From assembly GCA_026874595.1 (NCBI GenBank), contig CM049306.1:79944142-80008141 (forward strand): a stretch of 64,000 bases of DNA, in the 5' to 3' direction. The translations under genes were made by a program, and so were the position numbers. The notes beneath the pieces are model-generated. The model was not told where the DNA came from. It did not search any database and worked only from the letters and a program-made list of their open reading frames with translations. This document shows, piece by piece, positions 49,731-61,019 of the stretch (within the stretch, counting starts at the first letter, position 1; each line of letters starts with the position of its first letter). The DNA is from Sipunculus nudus (lineage: Eukaryota > Annelida > Sipuncula > Golfingiida > Sipunculidae).

Positions 49731-50088
49731 AGTAAGGAATTACTTATCTCATGAACATCCACACTTTCATAGCAATACACCACTTTGTTGACACAATTAA
49801 ATGTACACTTTAATCACTGTAACCCTGGTGGTAAAATACAAAATCTAAAATGTAGCATAGCCTAGAATAAGAATGAATCAAATAAAGAAAATAATAAGGA
49901 AAGTATGAAAGTAAGGAATTACTTATCTCATGAACATTTACACTTTCATAGCAATACACCGCTTTGTGGACACAATTAAATGTACACTTTAATCACTGTA
50001 ACCCTGGTGGTAAAATACAAAATCTAAAATGTAGCATAGCCTAGAATAAGAATGAATCAAATAAAGAAAATAATAACATTCATCTAGT
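49731..50088. repeat. 179-bp tandem duplication, nearly identical
   Basis: AGTAAGGAATTACTTATCTC begins copies at 49731 and 49910. About 170 bp match with only a handful of substitutions (for example CATCCAC/CATTTAC and CCACTTTGTTG/CCGCTTTGTGG), indicating a recent duplication. It ends next to a G run at 50102-50119. Confidence 0.9.
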
Positions 50089-50284
50089 TTATGCACCTGC
50101 TGGGGGGGGGGGGGGGGGGAGTGCAGGGCAGAGGGGAAGCCTGCTGGTAGTGGCCAAGCTGACCCAAGGCAAGCTGCCTGGGGTGGGTTACATAATGCAA
50201 GTGAAGGCTGTACTACTGGGTGGGCTAGATGTAAAAAACACTTGACATGGTGTATGAAAACATGAATAAAAGCTATTATTTCCA

Positions 50285-51545
50285 ATCAATTTCTTTAAAA
50301 TTTCAGATTTTAAAAGATTAAATCCTTATGTATATATGCTGTGAAAATTAAATCAACAGTGCCAAACTTGGACAAAAATTTAAGGTATTGATTTTTTATT
50401 TATGCTAATAACTTGAAAAATTTGCAAAATTCAGATCTAATTTTTGGTAAACACTTGAATCTTGATTAAATAAAGTTATATTCCTGAAAAAAAGTCTCTA
50501 GGTTCAGCAATTCTCATGTTAGGTGAGTAAATATATTTCCTGATTTTTTTAAAAATTGCATTCTGTTTTGCCCCATAACTTCAAAATAATACCCAATACT
50601 GACCTAATTTTTGGTATGTTCGTAGAAAATGTATGAAAGAAAGTGTATACTAAATACAATCAAAAACAGATCAGTGGTTTTGATATTAGGCAGCCTTGAA
50701 GTGTAACAATGGCTTTTTTTATGGAAAACGGAGTTTTTTTTCCCTTAATATCTTGAAGGAACGAAGTCCTAATGACCAAATTTTTGGTATGGTAGGAGAT
50801 TTTGGGGACATCTAAAATTATGCCAACAGCCTTGGGAGCATAGAGATGTGCACTGAATGACCTACAGTCATCAAAGTGGACTGCTTGACAATGTAAGGGA
50901 ATACAACAAGAGCCTCCAAAAAATTCAATAACTAGCCTAATTTTGCAGCTTTTATTTTCAAATCTCAGATTTTAACAGATTAATGTATACATGCTGTGAA
51001 ATTTAAATCCACAGTACTTACAGGAAAAAAAGCGTGCCGTGGCCAAATTTGGGCAAAATTTAAGGTACCAATTTTATATTTTTGCCAATATTTAAAAAAA
51101 TGTACCAGATTTTGATCTAATTTTTGGTATACAGTTTAATTTCGATTAAATAAAGCTGTATTACTGGAAAAAAGTCCCTACCTTTAACACTTTGGGTCTT
51201 AAGTGACCAAATATCTTCCTGGTTTTTTTACAAAGTCCATTATGTTTGGGCCCATAACTTTTTTAAATTATATATAATACTGACTTAATATCTGGCATGT
51301 ACATAGAAACTATATAGAGGAATATTTATGGTAAATATAAAGAAAAGCAGATGAGTGGTTTTTATATAAGGCAGTCCTGAAGTGTGAATATAGATTTCTA
51401 ATAAAAAATTGAGGTTTTTCCTTAATATCTCGAAGGAACGAAGTCCTATTGACCCGATTATCGGCATGGTAGGAAATTTTTTAGGGACATCTAACTGAAT
51501 GACCACGACTATAGCTCAGATGACTTATAGTCAGCTGAGCTAAAA
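50285..51545 (-). mobile_element. Minus-strand tandem-core element related to 17103-18690
   Basis: The reverse complement of the right end reads TTTTTAGCTCAGCTGACTAT then AAGTCATCTGAGCTATAGTC, matching the start of the element at 17103. Two diverged ~680-bp units are marked by GATCTAATTTTTGGTA (50434, 51114), CCATAACTT and GGAACGAAGTCCTA. No coding capacity. Confidence 0.6.
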
Positions 51546-51757
51546 ATCAATATCCCAGGTTTGGTCTTTCTGGACACTATTTAGAAACCAGTTCCACATG
51601 ATATTTTCTATTGTTAGCAAGAGACAATTAGGTGAAGCAACAAACGTTGTTTTAATGTGCATTTCTTCAGATAATCCACTCTAATGAGTTAAAGAAAGAA
51701 CATTATTTAACATGTCAATATAAATTTACTTTTAGATCAAACTGAACCCAAAAATAC

Positions 51758-52056
51758 ATGTTTTGTGTGTGTGCGGTGCGTGCCACACAAGTGCGACCAT
51801 TTACGGTTAATGTTCAAGAATGGGATGAAAATATGCAAGATAAAAAGGAGGAAGAAAAGGAGAAAGAAAAGGATAAAGAAAATGAGGAAGAAAAAGAAGC
51901 AAAAGAGGAAACAAAAGAGGAAGCAAAAGAGGAAAACGTTGCAAAGACAGCAGAGAAAACGAGTTCTGGATGGGCAAGCTGGCAGGAGTTCATCCAAGAT
52001 ACGACCGTACATGGCGTCAAATATGTCTTTCCGGAACAGCCTTCGGCAGTTAGACG
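51758..52056 (+). CDS. Gene 2 exon 1: K/E-rich N-terminus and His-Gly motif
   Basis: An in-frame TGA at 51743-51745 bounds the frame upstream, so translation starts at Met1 (51758) or at Met26 (51833); the latter has A at -3 and is the better context. Residues ~28-60 are almost only K, E, D, A, T, encoded by a purine-rich strand. The last ~30 residues match the conserved pre-TM1 region. Donor GTGTGT at 52057. An AG acceptor at 51734-51735 could start a 5' UTR-containing exon. Confidence 0.85.
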
Positions 52057-54228
52057 GTGTGTTACACTTTTTGGGAATGAAATAACATTTTGAATAAAAA
52101 TAGGTATATAAATAGGTAAGCTTGTGAGTTTACTTAATATATAAGGAAACAGCCAGCTGAAAGGTAAAAAAAAATCTTCAACTTGTTTTCCCAATTAACT
52201 TTACAAAACATATTTATTCAAATGGTTATGGAAAAAGTTCGTGCGATCTTAATTCAACAGATTTAAGCTATTTAAACAGTTATAAAATAATATATAATTA
52301 GTTTTTAAATCACAAGCATATTCATATATATACTTGTACATATATGTAAATATTTATATTATCGGCTATATAGTTAAATTTTGTCAAAATTGGAGAAAAT
52401 ATTGATTTTATGCTAAATTTGAATATTGGTTTGTGTACCATAGCGCAAGGAGCATCTGCACAGATGATCTTCGCAGACATTCAAATTATCAGAGGAATCT
52501 AACAGTAACATCTTGTTAACCGCGAAAGTTATTAAGGCATCTTGTATCATGCGGCAGATAACGCGGAAGGTTTAACACAGTACAGTGCAGCACCGTATCG
52601 GAACACTTGAGGAGGGGGTCAGAGGTCGAGACCGGGAGTAAGCACACGTGCGACAATCTGTTATTCCGCATCAATAAATAACAATTGCAGACCAATTGTA
52701 TAAATTTAGCAAATAATCGGGGAAAAGTTTGGATAAAAGGTTTTCGGGAAAATGATGTTCAGATGAACTGTTTTATGTAAAATTTTATAATGTAAAACAA
52801 AAACTTCAAATACATAAGTAAAATAGATGAAGCCTTACGGCAGCCCCTTCATCAGTAATGATGATGACAATGGCAATTTAGCTTAAATGTTTGGTTTATC
52901 TATCACCTGTAACTTATAAAATAGTTATGACTGGCAAATAATTCAGGGTACACGTACGACCTCGGAAATTAAGTTTAGGTCTAGTATAAATATCAGGATA
53001 TTGGTTGAATTTTTTAATTCCCCCAATGACCAGTCCTGCTAATAATTAACTAAAATATAAAAAAGGAAACCAGTATGCCTCAGAAGTTATTGTTAATTGA
53101 TTCTAGCGAAGTAAAAGTGAATCTCCAAGATTATTTGTCAACACCATACAAATTAGAAGAAGCAGCACCATGTAACGTGTAAGATATCATGTCATATACG
53201 CGTTTCTCATCTCCGTCAGTTAATCATTCTATGGATAACCAGTCGGGTCAAAGTCAAAGCTAAGCTGAAGCAAAAGGAGTGGAAGACGGCGTCCCAGTTG
53301 TACTTTTGACACAGCGAAAATCTTGGCCAGCCAGTTCCCTTAGCAACAGGATAGTGGATAGATAAGATCTTTTCGAGTTTTAATTTGTCCAAGTTTGAGG
53401 GGATTTTTTTGGATGATAGAAGCGAGATGTCCTAAGCTATAATTTTTAAGATGCCCCGCCAAGCACAGCGTAAAATTTTCCAAGAGACATGATCCGGCCG
53501 GAGGCGAGCCGAGAAGTCCGACGAGTCGGCAAAGAATCAACACCCTCACCTATTCGATGACGAACGAATATACACCGCTACCACTAACCGCCGACAGCGA
53601 CATGCATTATCCAAAATTTGATCAACATAAGATGCATAGTAAAAGACTATAGGTGAAAAGATGGAACTATAAACCGCTTGACGGAATTATTCTAAATTTA
53701 GGGGAACAAATGGTGAGTTATCACCAACCCTTTAAAAACATATCCCCTGCCCCCACCCCCCCCCCCCGATAAAAACCATTTGAAAATCTATTTAGGATGA
53801 ATTGACTTTTTTTTTATTCATTATTATCAATGCGAAGCAAGATAACTTATCACCTGTGTCTGATATGCTGATTTGTCAGCCGGTTTACGCATAAATTACC
53901 AACCCAGTTACCACGAACCCTTTTTTCGGGGTCCGGAGAGGAGGCAATTAGATTCTAGTACGATTCCGGATGAAGGGATGGGTCCCGTAAGAATAGTATG
54001 TCTTGGTGGAGGTATGGACTCTATGTGTACCTTTCTAGCTACTGATGTATATTTTCCTAGGTTTATCTGGGCGTGCCTGGTTCTGACAGCCGCTGGTCTC
54101 TTCACCTGGCAGGTCGTGAACAGAACGTCTGAATATCTGCACTACAACAGCACTATCAACATCGAAGTAGACCACGCAGACAGCTTGGATTTCCCAGCCG
54201 TTACCATCTGTAACCAGAACAGTTACAG
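51758..54228 (+). CDS. Second DEG/ENaC channel subunit, N-terminal exons; 3' partial
   Basis: Two exons, 51758-52056 and 54061-54228, join in phase 2 to give ...QPSAVRRFIWACLVLTAAG. The product so far is 155 residues: a Lys/Glu-rich cytoplasmic N-terminus, WQEFIQDTTVHGVKYVF with the His85-Gly86 gating motif, RR before TM1, TM1 (about residues 101-120), an NRT sequon and the LDFPAVTICNQNSYR box just outside the membrane. These are the defining N-terminal features of the family. A strong donor CAG/GTAAGT ends exon 2 in phase 2. The finger, thumb, palm and TM2 exons were not found up to 64000. It is on the same strand as gene 1 and likely a paralogue in a cluster. Confidence 0.9.
52057..54060 (+). 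other. Gene 2 intron 1
   Basis: GT at 52057, AG at 54059-54060. AT-rich with a C run at about 53756-53768; no other exon or repeat identified inside. Confidence 0.75.
54061..54228 (+). CDS. Gene 2 exon 2: TM1 and FPAVTICN box
   Basis: Acceptor TATTTTCCTAG ends at 54060. Encodes FIWACLVLTAAGLFTWQVV (TM1), NRTSEYLHYNSTINIEVDHA and SLDFPAVTICNQNSYR. Donor GTAAGT at 54229. The frame is open upstream of the acceptor to 53873, leaving room for an alternative first exon. Confidence 0.92.
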
Positions 54229-55265
54229 GTAAGTTTGTATTGATCTTTTTTCAATACAGGACTAACAGAGGGAAAGAACAAATGCAGAAATTAGAGACTG
54301 TTCTCAACTGTATTACAGACGACAAAGAATGGGTTAAGGCAAGGGCTGGCAAACTTTCCCTCAAGGTGGCCACATTGAACATCAGCCAGGTCTCTAGCGG
54401 GCCGCATTGAGAGAAAGCCACATTTTCCTAATAAGAGGGATATTTTTTTTATCAGGAACATAAATATAATTTAAATATCTATGTTATTTGGTACACACAC
54501 AGATCATCGACAAGAATGAAGTTATGGTGTGTTGCTTTATAAATGATACCAAACAGTTTCTCAAGCTTTTATTGGAATATATGCGATTGCACACCGTTCT
54601 GAACACAATTATTTGCAGCCATGGATTAGTTGATGATGTGTGAATATATAAGTAAAACTGATTCCTCATCAAACTGATCTTTACCTAAAATTTTAAAACA
54701 GGTGCCCTGTAAAGACATATTTCAATGCGAGAATGGTTGAACCCCACAAATTGACCTCGCGAGCCACTGAGAAGGACAGATGCAGGATTTAGGAAAAGGA
54801 GAGGTCCAACAAAAGAGGACTTTAACAAAACCTAAAACATCTTTCCAGGCCAGGAAAGGGGGGAAGGGGGGCAGGCCACAAAAATAGGTCTCAAACATTT
54901 AATATAAGGTTGCGGTGGCTTAAAGGGGGGAGAGGTATCGGACACCCTTGACCCTCCCTTTTGATTCGCTTCTGGAGAGTCCATAAAACTGTTTAGTATT
55001 AGGTGTACCTTGATTAACAAATCGTACATAAATGTCATTGAAGTGGTTTTAATGGTATGTACGTAATATTGATGATACGGAATTCAAGGGCGGAAGTTAC
55101 GACCGATTATAAATGTCATTAAAATACCGGCATAATGTTAATGTGAAGATTACATTTGATACGGGACTTATCAATTTAATGCCCCTTACTAACCTTTGTT
55201 TGAGAAAATGAGCAGATGTGAGCCGTTGTAATTCATTGTTGTTTCTTCATGCCTAATAAATGCAC

Positions 55266-55324
<59 letters not shown>

Positions 55325-57265
55325 ATATATATATGCATGTACGTATCCTTAATATAGATAAGAATACAGCAATTTTTTTCTGGCAAATTATCAAATACAG
55401 TGGCTAAGTATACGTGGTGTTAAAAATCAATACACCCATTTATATATAGTTAAAATTCTAAATAAATGGCAATATGAAACGCTTTGGAAAATTTAATTAC
55501 ATGATCTTATTTTTCAAGTATGGTCAATTTAATAATTCAGTTATCACAGATCACAGTTACCACCCCGTATGTACATATCTAGGTTTTTCTTTGTGCTAAA
55601 CATTCAAATGATAATTGCTTTTATCTTCTTCGGTTTTCTGTCCCTGGTTTGCTTCAAACATCGAAACATAGATCAATCATTTACTTCCTAAATGATCTAT
55701 CAATAACTTTATGTTTCTTTAATGATTAAGAGCTCTGCCAATAATAATTTGTTCACAAAATATTAAATATGAAGTGTAGCCTCACCTGGATTGAGTAGAT
55801 AGGCAAGGGTGGATCCAGGATTTAGGAAAAGGAGGGGCCCAGTTCAGGATGACTTATGACAAAACCTATGAAAATGGTCTTCAGGTCGGCAAAAATTGGT
55901 CTGAAAGGTTTAAAAGAAGTTTGCGGCGCCTTGAAGGGGGGGGGGGGGGGGCTCACAATAATTAGTCTTTTACACATTTTGGCCTGAATTTTAAAACGTA
56001 TTGTTTATTATACGTATTAACTTTTCCATATTTAAGCCGATATCTTAACCCTCCTAGAGATGAATTTCACCGGGGGGGGGGGGGTTAGGGTAAGGGGTGG
56101 CGAGGGGCCGATGGAGGGGCGGGTTGGTAAAAAGGAAAATATTATATTATCCACATTGTGGCCGGAATCTTTTCAGTTCTCTCAAGATATTCTCCCTCCG
56201 TTACTATAAATTGAGACTGTCTTCGCTCAAATGACAGGGACAACTTTCTGTGATCTTGATTCAAATCTCCGAATTGGCAGCTCCATAAGGATCTATGGTT
56301 TGGCGAAAGCATTTTGATCTCAAGAAATAGACTATTAAGTGTGGTTATTTATAAAAATTACTTTCGTTTAACAAAATTTGTAATTGAGGGTAACAACGAT
56401 CTTGACTCTTTTCCTAAATATTTGTAAGGAATTGGATCTTCGCACCGGACAGCTTTCCTTGGCATCATTGCATGTTAATATCACAAGATTTCTGCATAGG
56501 TCTAAGATTAGTTAAATGCTTGCTTTGATTATTTTAAAAATTGGGATAAAGCCGTGACGTATGTAGGGTTAGTGGGGTAGTAAACCGACCAAGATGGTAT
56601 ATTCTAATTCTTATATGACGTTTTAATGTTTTACATGATATTTATTGACACAAAGCTACACTTGTATAGGGAATAGAAATAATCAAAGACTTCTTTCCCT
56701 TAAGCCTGTGTCACATTTACAACAACCTCCGGCCATATTTGTTGCTCGCCAGAAGTCGCCAAATTCCAAGCCCACAGGGGCGTCAATATAGAAGGGATGG
56801 GGGGGGGGGGGGGTATATATCCCAACCATCTTTTAGCAAGGAGGGATGGTCAATGTAATCATTAATCAATGTAAACCCCACTATTGAGAGAATAATATTT
56901 ATATATTACAAATGATATATATATATATAAATGAATAGAATTTTAGAGTTTGCTATGAAATATTTCATATGTTAAATGATTAAGAATTAACATATACCTT
57001 ATTTTTTGAAACCCTGTGTCACATAGACAATCAGAGGTGTATATATATATATAAATATATAAATATATATATATATATATACATTCATACATACATTTCT
57101 GTTTTGTCCCAGCTTTGATTACCCTCCCACCCTGTCAACCCCCCCCCCCACCACCACACACACTCTTGCAAGTCATCTCTCCAACCTGCGACTAATCGCC
57201 CCCCCCCCACCCCCCACCCTTGTAGATAAATTGACGCCACTGCAAGCCCGCCAGCGTATTTTTCG
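54229..57265. other. Region after gene 2 exon 2 (probable intron), no exon found
   Basis: Contains (CT)n followed by (TA)n at about 55267-55335, G runs near 55937, 56073 and 56802, C/A-rich simple sequence near 57140 and 57200, and AT tracts near 56920 and 57040. Two stretches (54770-54960 and 55800-55950) share AGGATTTAGGAAAAGGAG, CCAGGCCAGG/CAGGTCGGC and GTTGCGGTGGCTT/GTTTGCGGCGCCTT text and are diverged copies of one repeat. Confidence 0.5.
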
Positions 57266-57269
57266 CTTA

Positions 57270-58118
57270 AAATCTAACCTGTTACATATCGGACGGAGAT
57301 CGGGTTGTGCCCATCGAACAACGGTGATATAAAATCGCCCGGCAGCCAACAGTAAACAAAAGGTGGTCGGGCGAAGGCCGCCCGGCATAACGGCAGGCGC
57401 CGTCCGAGTTTCGTTCGATGGTCATTTGGTCTGTCGATGATAGACACCAGGGCGAGCTCCGTCCAACGTCCTGCCTGACGTTGTCCGACGTCCGCGCCTC
57501 GAGTATATATATGGCATGTAAAAGGTTTGTCACATCATATTTCTTAAGTCTTACAGAGTGAAGAGCACTGCACAGCTACTAAATAATAGTGGCGTAAAAA
57601 ATGCCGCGTAAGAATACCAAGGAGCAAAGTAACCGGTTCCCCAGAAGAAGGTGGCACAAGTGCTTGAGTCTGCTTCATCGGAGCATGAACTTGAAGCTGA
57701 GTTGACAGGGGGAGCCCTGCCGGGGGCCGCAGTATCCACCCGACGGCGACCCGACACCAGCACGGAGCGCACTTGCAGCACGTTCGACTTTGTACAAATT
57801 GGGCTGGATACGGGAGGGGGTCGTTCGACCACCGAGAAAAGCAAAAATTTGTCTAAAATCGACGGATTGCTGCCCGAATATCGATCGCATGTTTGCCGCT
57901 CTCCAAGCGATCTACAGGCGACATGTTTACCAGCTCTGCGACCTCAAAATCGCCATTAGAAAATGCTTAATGAAGAACAGGTTTCGGTGCCCTGCGTACG
58001 TCGGCCGACCTCTAAAATCGCACTGATCGAGCAAACGCCGGCCGCATTTCTGCCAAAAATGCTCTTTTCATTTCGCAGAGAAGTCAGACGGGCTCCGTTT
58101 TGGATATGTGACGGCCCC
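57270..58118. mobile_element. GC-rich element with candidate terminal inverted repeats
   Basis: The left CTGTTACATATCGGACGGAG and the reverse complement of the right end CCGTCACATATCCAAAACGG-AG align well around ACATATC and ACGGAG. The interior is far richer in GC and CpG than its surroundings and is open in several frames (102 codons at 57651-57959, 78 codons at 57790-58026, 97 on the minus strand), none recognisable. Short frames could be decayed TE coding sequence or merely reflect high GC. Confidence 0.45.
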
Positions 58119-58433
58119 TTTATATGTTAAAATACTATGTATTGTCACTGGTCATCAATAATGGCAAAAATAACGTTGTCAACAAACAGCTTAAACAAAC
58201 ACTCAAAAAGTCTGAAATTTTGGGAGGAAATATCATATATTCAAATGTCCAAGACTGACTTCCAGAATCAGTTCTTTAACTGGTATTGTTCTGAACGTAA
58301 AAAAAGGAAAAGTCTTTTGGAAAGGACAAGCTTAGGTTGCATTTAGTTGCGTGAAGACATTGGAAGGTTATATGTTGTAGACTTTGTCGCTGCTAGAATA
58401 AAGGCTTACGAGAAGTCGAGCGCTTGAAATAAG

Positions 58434-58461
58434 ACAGACAGACAGACAGACAGACAGACAG
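58434..58461. repeat. (GACA)n microsatellite
   Basis: Seven GACA units. A similar tract occurs at 61433-61456. Confidence 0.9.
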
Positions 58462-58464
58462 GGG

Positions 58465-59555
58465 AACGTGGAATTGGGCAATAGTTCATATTTTACTTAC
58501 GAAGTGCATAAAGGTGCATCGAGGCAACTGAAACAAACAACCCATTGTAGGTTTCAGTGTCACAGATGGTTCCGGTCTGTCAGGTCAATAAATGCAGGCT
58601 CTCCACTACTGGCCTTCTGAGCAACTACTCTTTGTTTCATGTTTTTAGCTTGTTTTGGCAAAGTTACGATTTTTACTGGCCCTGGTTATATGTATGTGTT
58701 ACAATACAGATAGACAGATTGTTTGACAATAAAAAAAAATGAACATTATAGTTATTCATATAAAGGGTAATAACTGACCCATTCAACGGTCTGGTATATT
58801 AGGGGGAGTAGTACTGGTTCATCAGTCCTTCGGCTCATTGGCCCGTTATATCTCAGCTCGTCTGATCAATGGATCGTTGGACTATATATGCTATGAATGC
58901 CTTACATATACATATAAATATATCATTTAAAAATCACGTTTTCATTCCTGTATGCGCTTTTGGGAGTTATGTCTCAATAAGACCAAATGGAGATAATATT
59001 CTGAATTTTCTGTCGCCCCTAGATCGTGGGTGGCGGTTTGAAACAATCGTGTCAGTATTGCTTAGCATTACTCATATGACCAAATAGATGTTAATTCATT
59101 CATAAGGGACTCAACCGTCAGCTTTTGTGAGGTGCTCCTATACAAGAAATATGATACAAGGGAGTTTCGGTTCTATTCTAGCAAACCACGCATTTCACTA
59201 AGCAATAAAAAAAAACAAAGACCTTTCAGATGATAAATAACACCAAAAACCAAGTGTTGATAGACAGGGCCACCCTTAGTTCTGCGAGGTGGGTTGAAAG
59301 CGGGATATGACCAGGTTATGAGACTGCCACATTACATGAGAACTGTATTATATACAACCATTGACACCTACACAAATATCTCATGTCTGAATAAATGATC
59401 TGCTCCAAGGAAATTAAGAAATTAGTCCATGGGATTTCCGATTTAATAATTATATAAACTTTTAATTTAATCTGGGAATGTCTCTGTACAATAATAAAGT
59501 GGGCATTATATAAATGTATACCGTAAAATTGTTGACATGCTACGACATCAATATA
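58465..59555. other. No gene seen
   Basis: AT-rich sequence, no exon with channel motifs or other protein features on either strand. Confidence 0.35.
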
Positions 59556-59557
59556 AA

Positions 59558-60066
59558 GGTGCTTTTCCATTGGGGCGTAGTTCGCAAGCGTAGTCAGCAA
59601 AAATCGCTTTGTGGACTTTTTAACTGAGCCGTTTACATCCATTGCCATGCGTAGTCCGTATGCTTGGTCCGTATCCGCATGCTGCCAGCAGCAATTTTTG
59701 TGCACTACCCATACCAATCACCTTTTCAATTACATAGTTTTCCTGATCAGGCAGTGCTGTATGAACAACCTCTATTTACACTGGTATAAATGTCGTTTCT
59801 GATATTAGTCTTTCGTAAATCAAACATATTGGCATTTGGTTGAATTTTGTTGTCCTCTCTTTAACACACTGTGTTTGCCAAATGTCTGAGCCGTAAACAT
59901 CAGAACTGCGTGTAAAAAAAAAATCCTTTTTTATCCTTTCTTTTTTTACAACGAAAGGAAATCTTCAGCCATCGAGCACCTATCAACTTATGGAAAACAA
60001 ACTTTGCGAATACAGACCACGCATACGGTCTGCGGTTACGCACTACGCACCTATGGACAACCACCT
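59558..60066. mobile_element. MITE-like inverted-repeat element, CpG-rich ends
   Basis: Left end TTTTCCATTGGGGCGTAGTT then CGCAAGCGTAG, with CCGTATGCTTGGTCCGTATC further in; the reverse complement of the right end reads GTCCATAGGTGCGTAGTGCG then CCGTATGCGTGGTCTGTATT. The two matching blocks in inverted order define a ~0.5-kb foldback element. Confidence 0.6.
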
Positions 60067-60345
60067 CAAGCCTGCTTTTCCATGTACGCGGCATTTCCTG
60101 CCTCGCAGCAAACGCGCGGCAAGTTCTTTTCCATTTATATTCATTTGTCGCGCGGCAATCGCATGCTCTCCTGGCATTGCTGGACCGACTCAATGACACG
60201 AGGACAGCAGTTTATACGAGGAAACCCCACATGTGAGTTTATGTTATGCAGAATTCCCATGCAGTTACCGGGCGGAATAAATAGATTAAAAAACGGACGC
60301 GTGCGTTTGTCCCGCGGCAATCGCACACATGGAAATAGGTCATAG
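60067..60345. mobile_element. Second MITE-like element, adjacent
   Basis: Left CTGCTTTTCCATGTACGCGG and, on the minus strand at the right, CTATTTCCATGTGTGCGATT then GCCGCGGGAC. GTCGCGCGGCAATCGCA at 60148 is repeated as GTCCCGCGGCAATCGCA at 60308. Its ends share the TTTTCCAT start with the neighbour. Confidence 0.45.
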
Positions 60346-60675
60346 TTATACAGGCTCAGGAAGGTAATGTCAGTGGACAGGGTTTTTATAGAACCTTCTG
60401 AATATCCGAAATATCAACATATTCATAATTAAAACATAGACATGCTAATATTGTAAAGTAGTAGTAATTTTATTAAAATAATATTATGATAAGTAACATG
60501 CAAATTTTGTTTAGTTACACGATAACATACCATGGAACATGCATGGATAAGATATGATATAAATGCGAGTTATATATAATTCTTCGTTAGCCAAGGTTTA
60601 ATAAAATAGTGAAAAAAACACGTGGTTGCGATTGCAATCGGAAATAAAATACGGAGCCCCGTTAGGGACATGAGT

Positions 60676-61016
60676 AAAACTTATTATTTCGTGCGCACAA
60701 CTTATTATTTTGTGCGCACGACTAATTATTTTGTGTGCATGACTTATTATTTCGTGCGCATGACTTATTATTTTGTGCGCACGACTTATTTTTTTGTGCG
60801 CACGACTTATTAATTTGTGCGCACGACTTATTAATTTGTGCGCACGACTTACTCTTTCGTGCGCACGATTTATCATTTTGTGCGCACGACTTATTTTTTG
60901 TGCGCACCGCTTACTATTTCGTGCGCACGACTAATTATTTTGTGCGCACGACTTATTATTTTGTGCGCACGACTTTTTACTTGTGCGCACGAGTTATTAT
61001 TTTGTGCGCACGAGTT
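60676..61016. repeat. 21-bp minisatellite with GTGCGCAC palindrome, 16 units
   Basis: The unit is GTGCGCACGACTTATTATTTT. The palindrome recurs at 60691, 60712, 60733 (variant), 60754, 60775, 60796, 60817, 60838, 60859, 60880, 60900, 60921, 60942, 60963, 60983 and 61004. A period of 21 leaves most frames open on both strands, which explains several overlapping long ORFs; none is a gene. Confidence 0.95.
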
Positions 61017-61019
61017 AAC

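Noticed and set aside
51737-52194. Minus-strand ORFs rich in Phe/Ser and a second plus frame rich in Lys/Arg over gene 2 exon 1
   Set aside because: Shadows of the purine-rich coding tract; only the frame with the His-Gly and pre-TM1 motif splices correctly to the TM1 exon.
58137-58346. 69-codon plus ORF with WEEISYIQMSKTDFQNQFF
   Set aside because: Looks protein-like over a short stretch but lacks splice signals or a match to channel exons; insufficient support.
60676-61016. Regular palindromic repeats reminiscent of a CRISPR array
   Set aside because: Spacers are near-identical 13-mers and the sequence is eukaryotic; it is a minisatellite.
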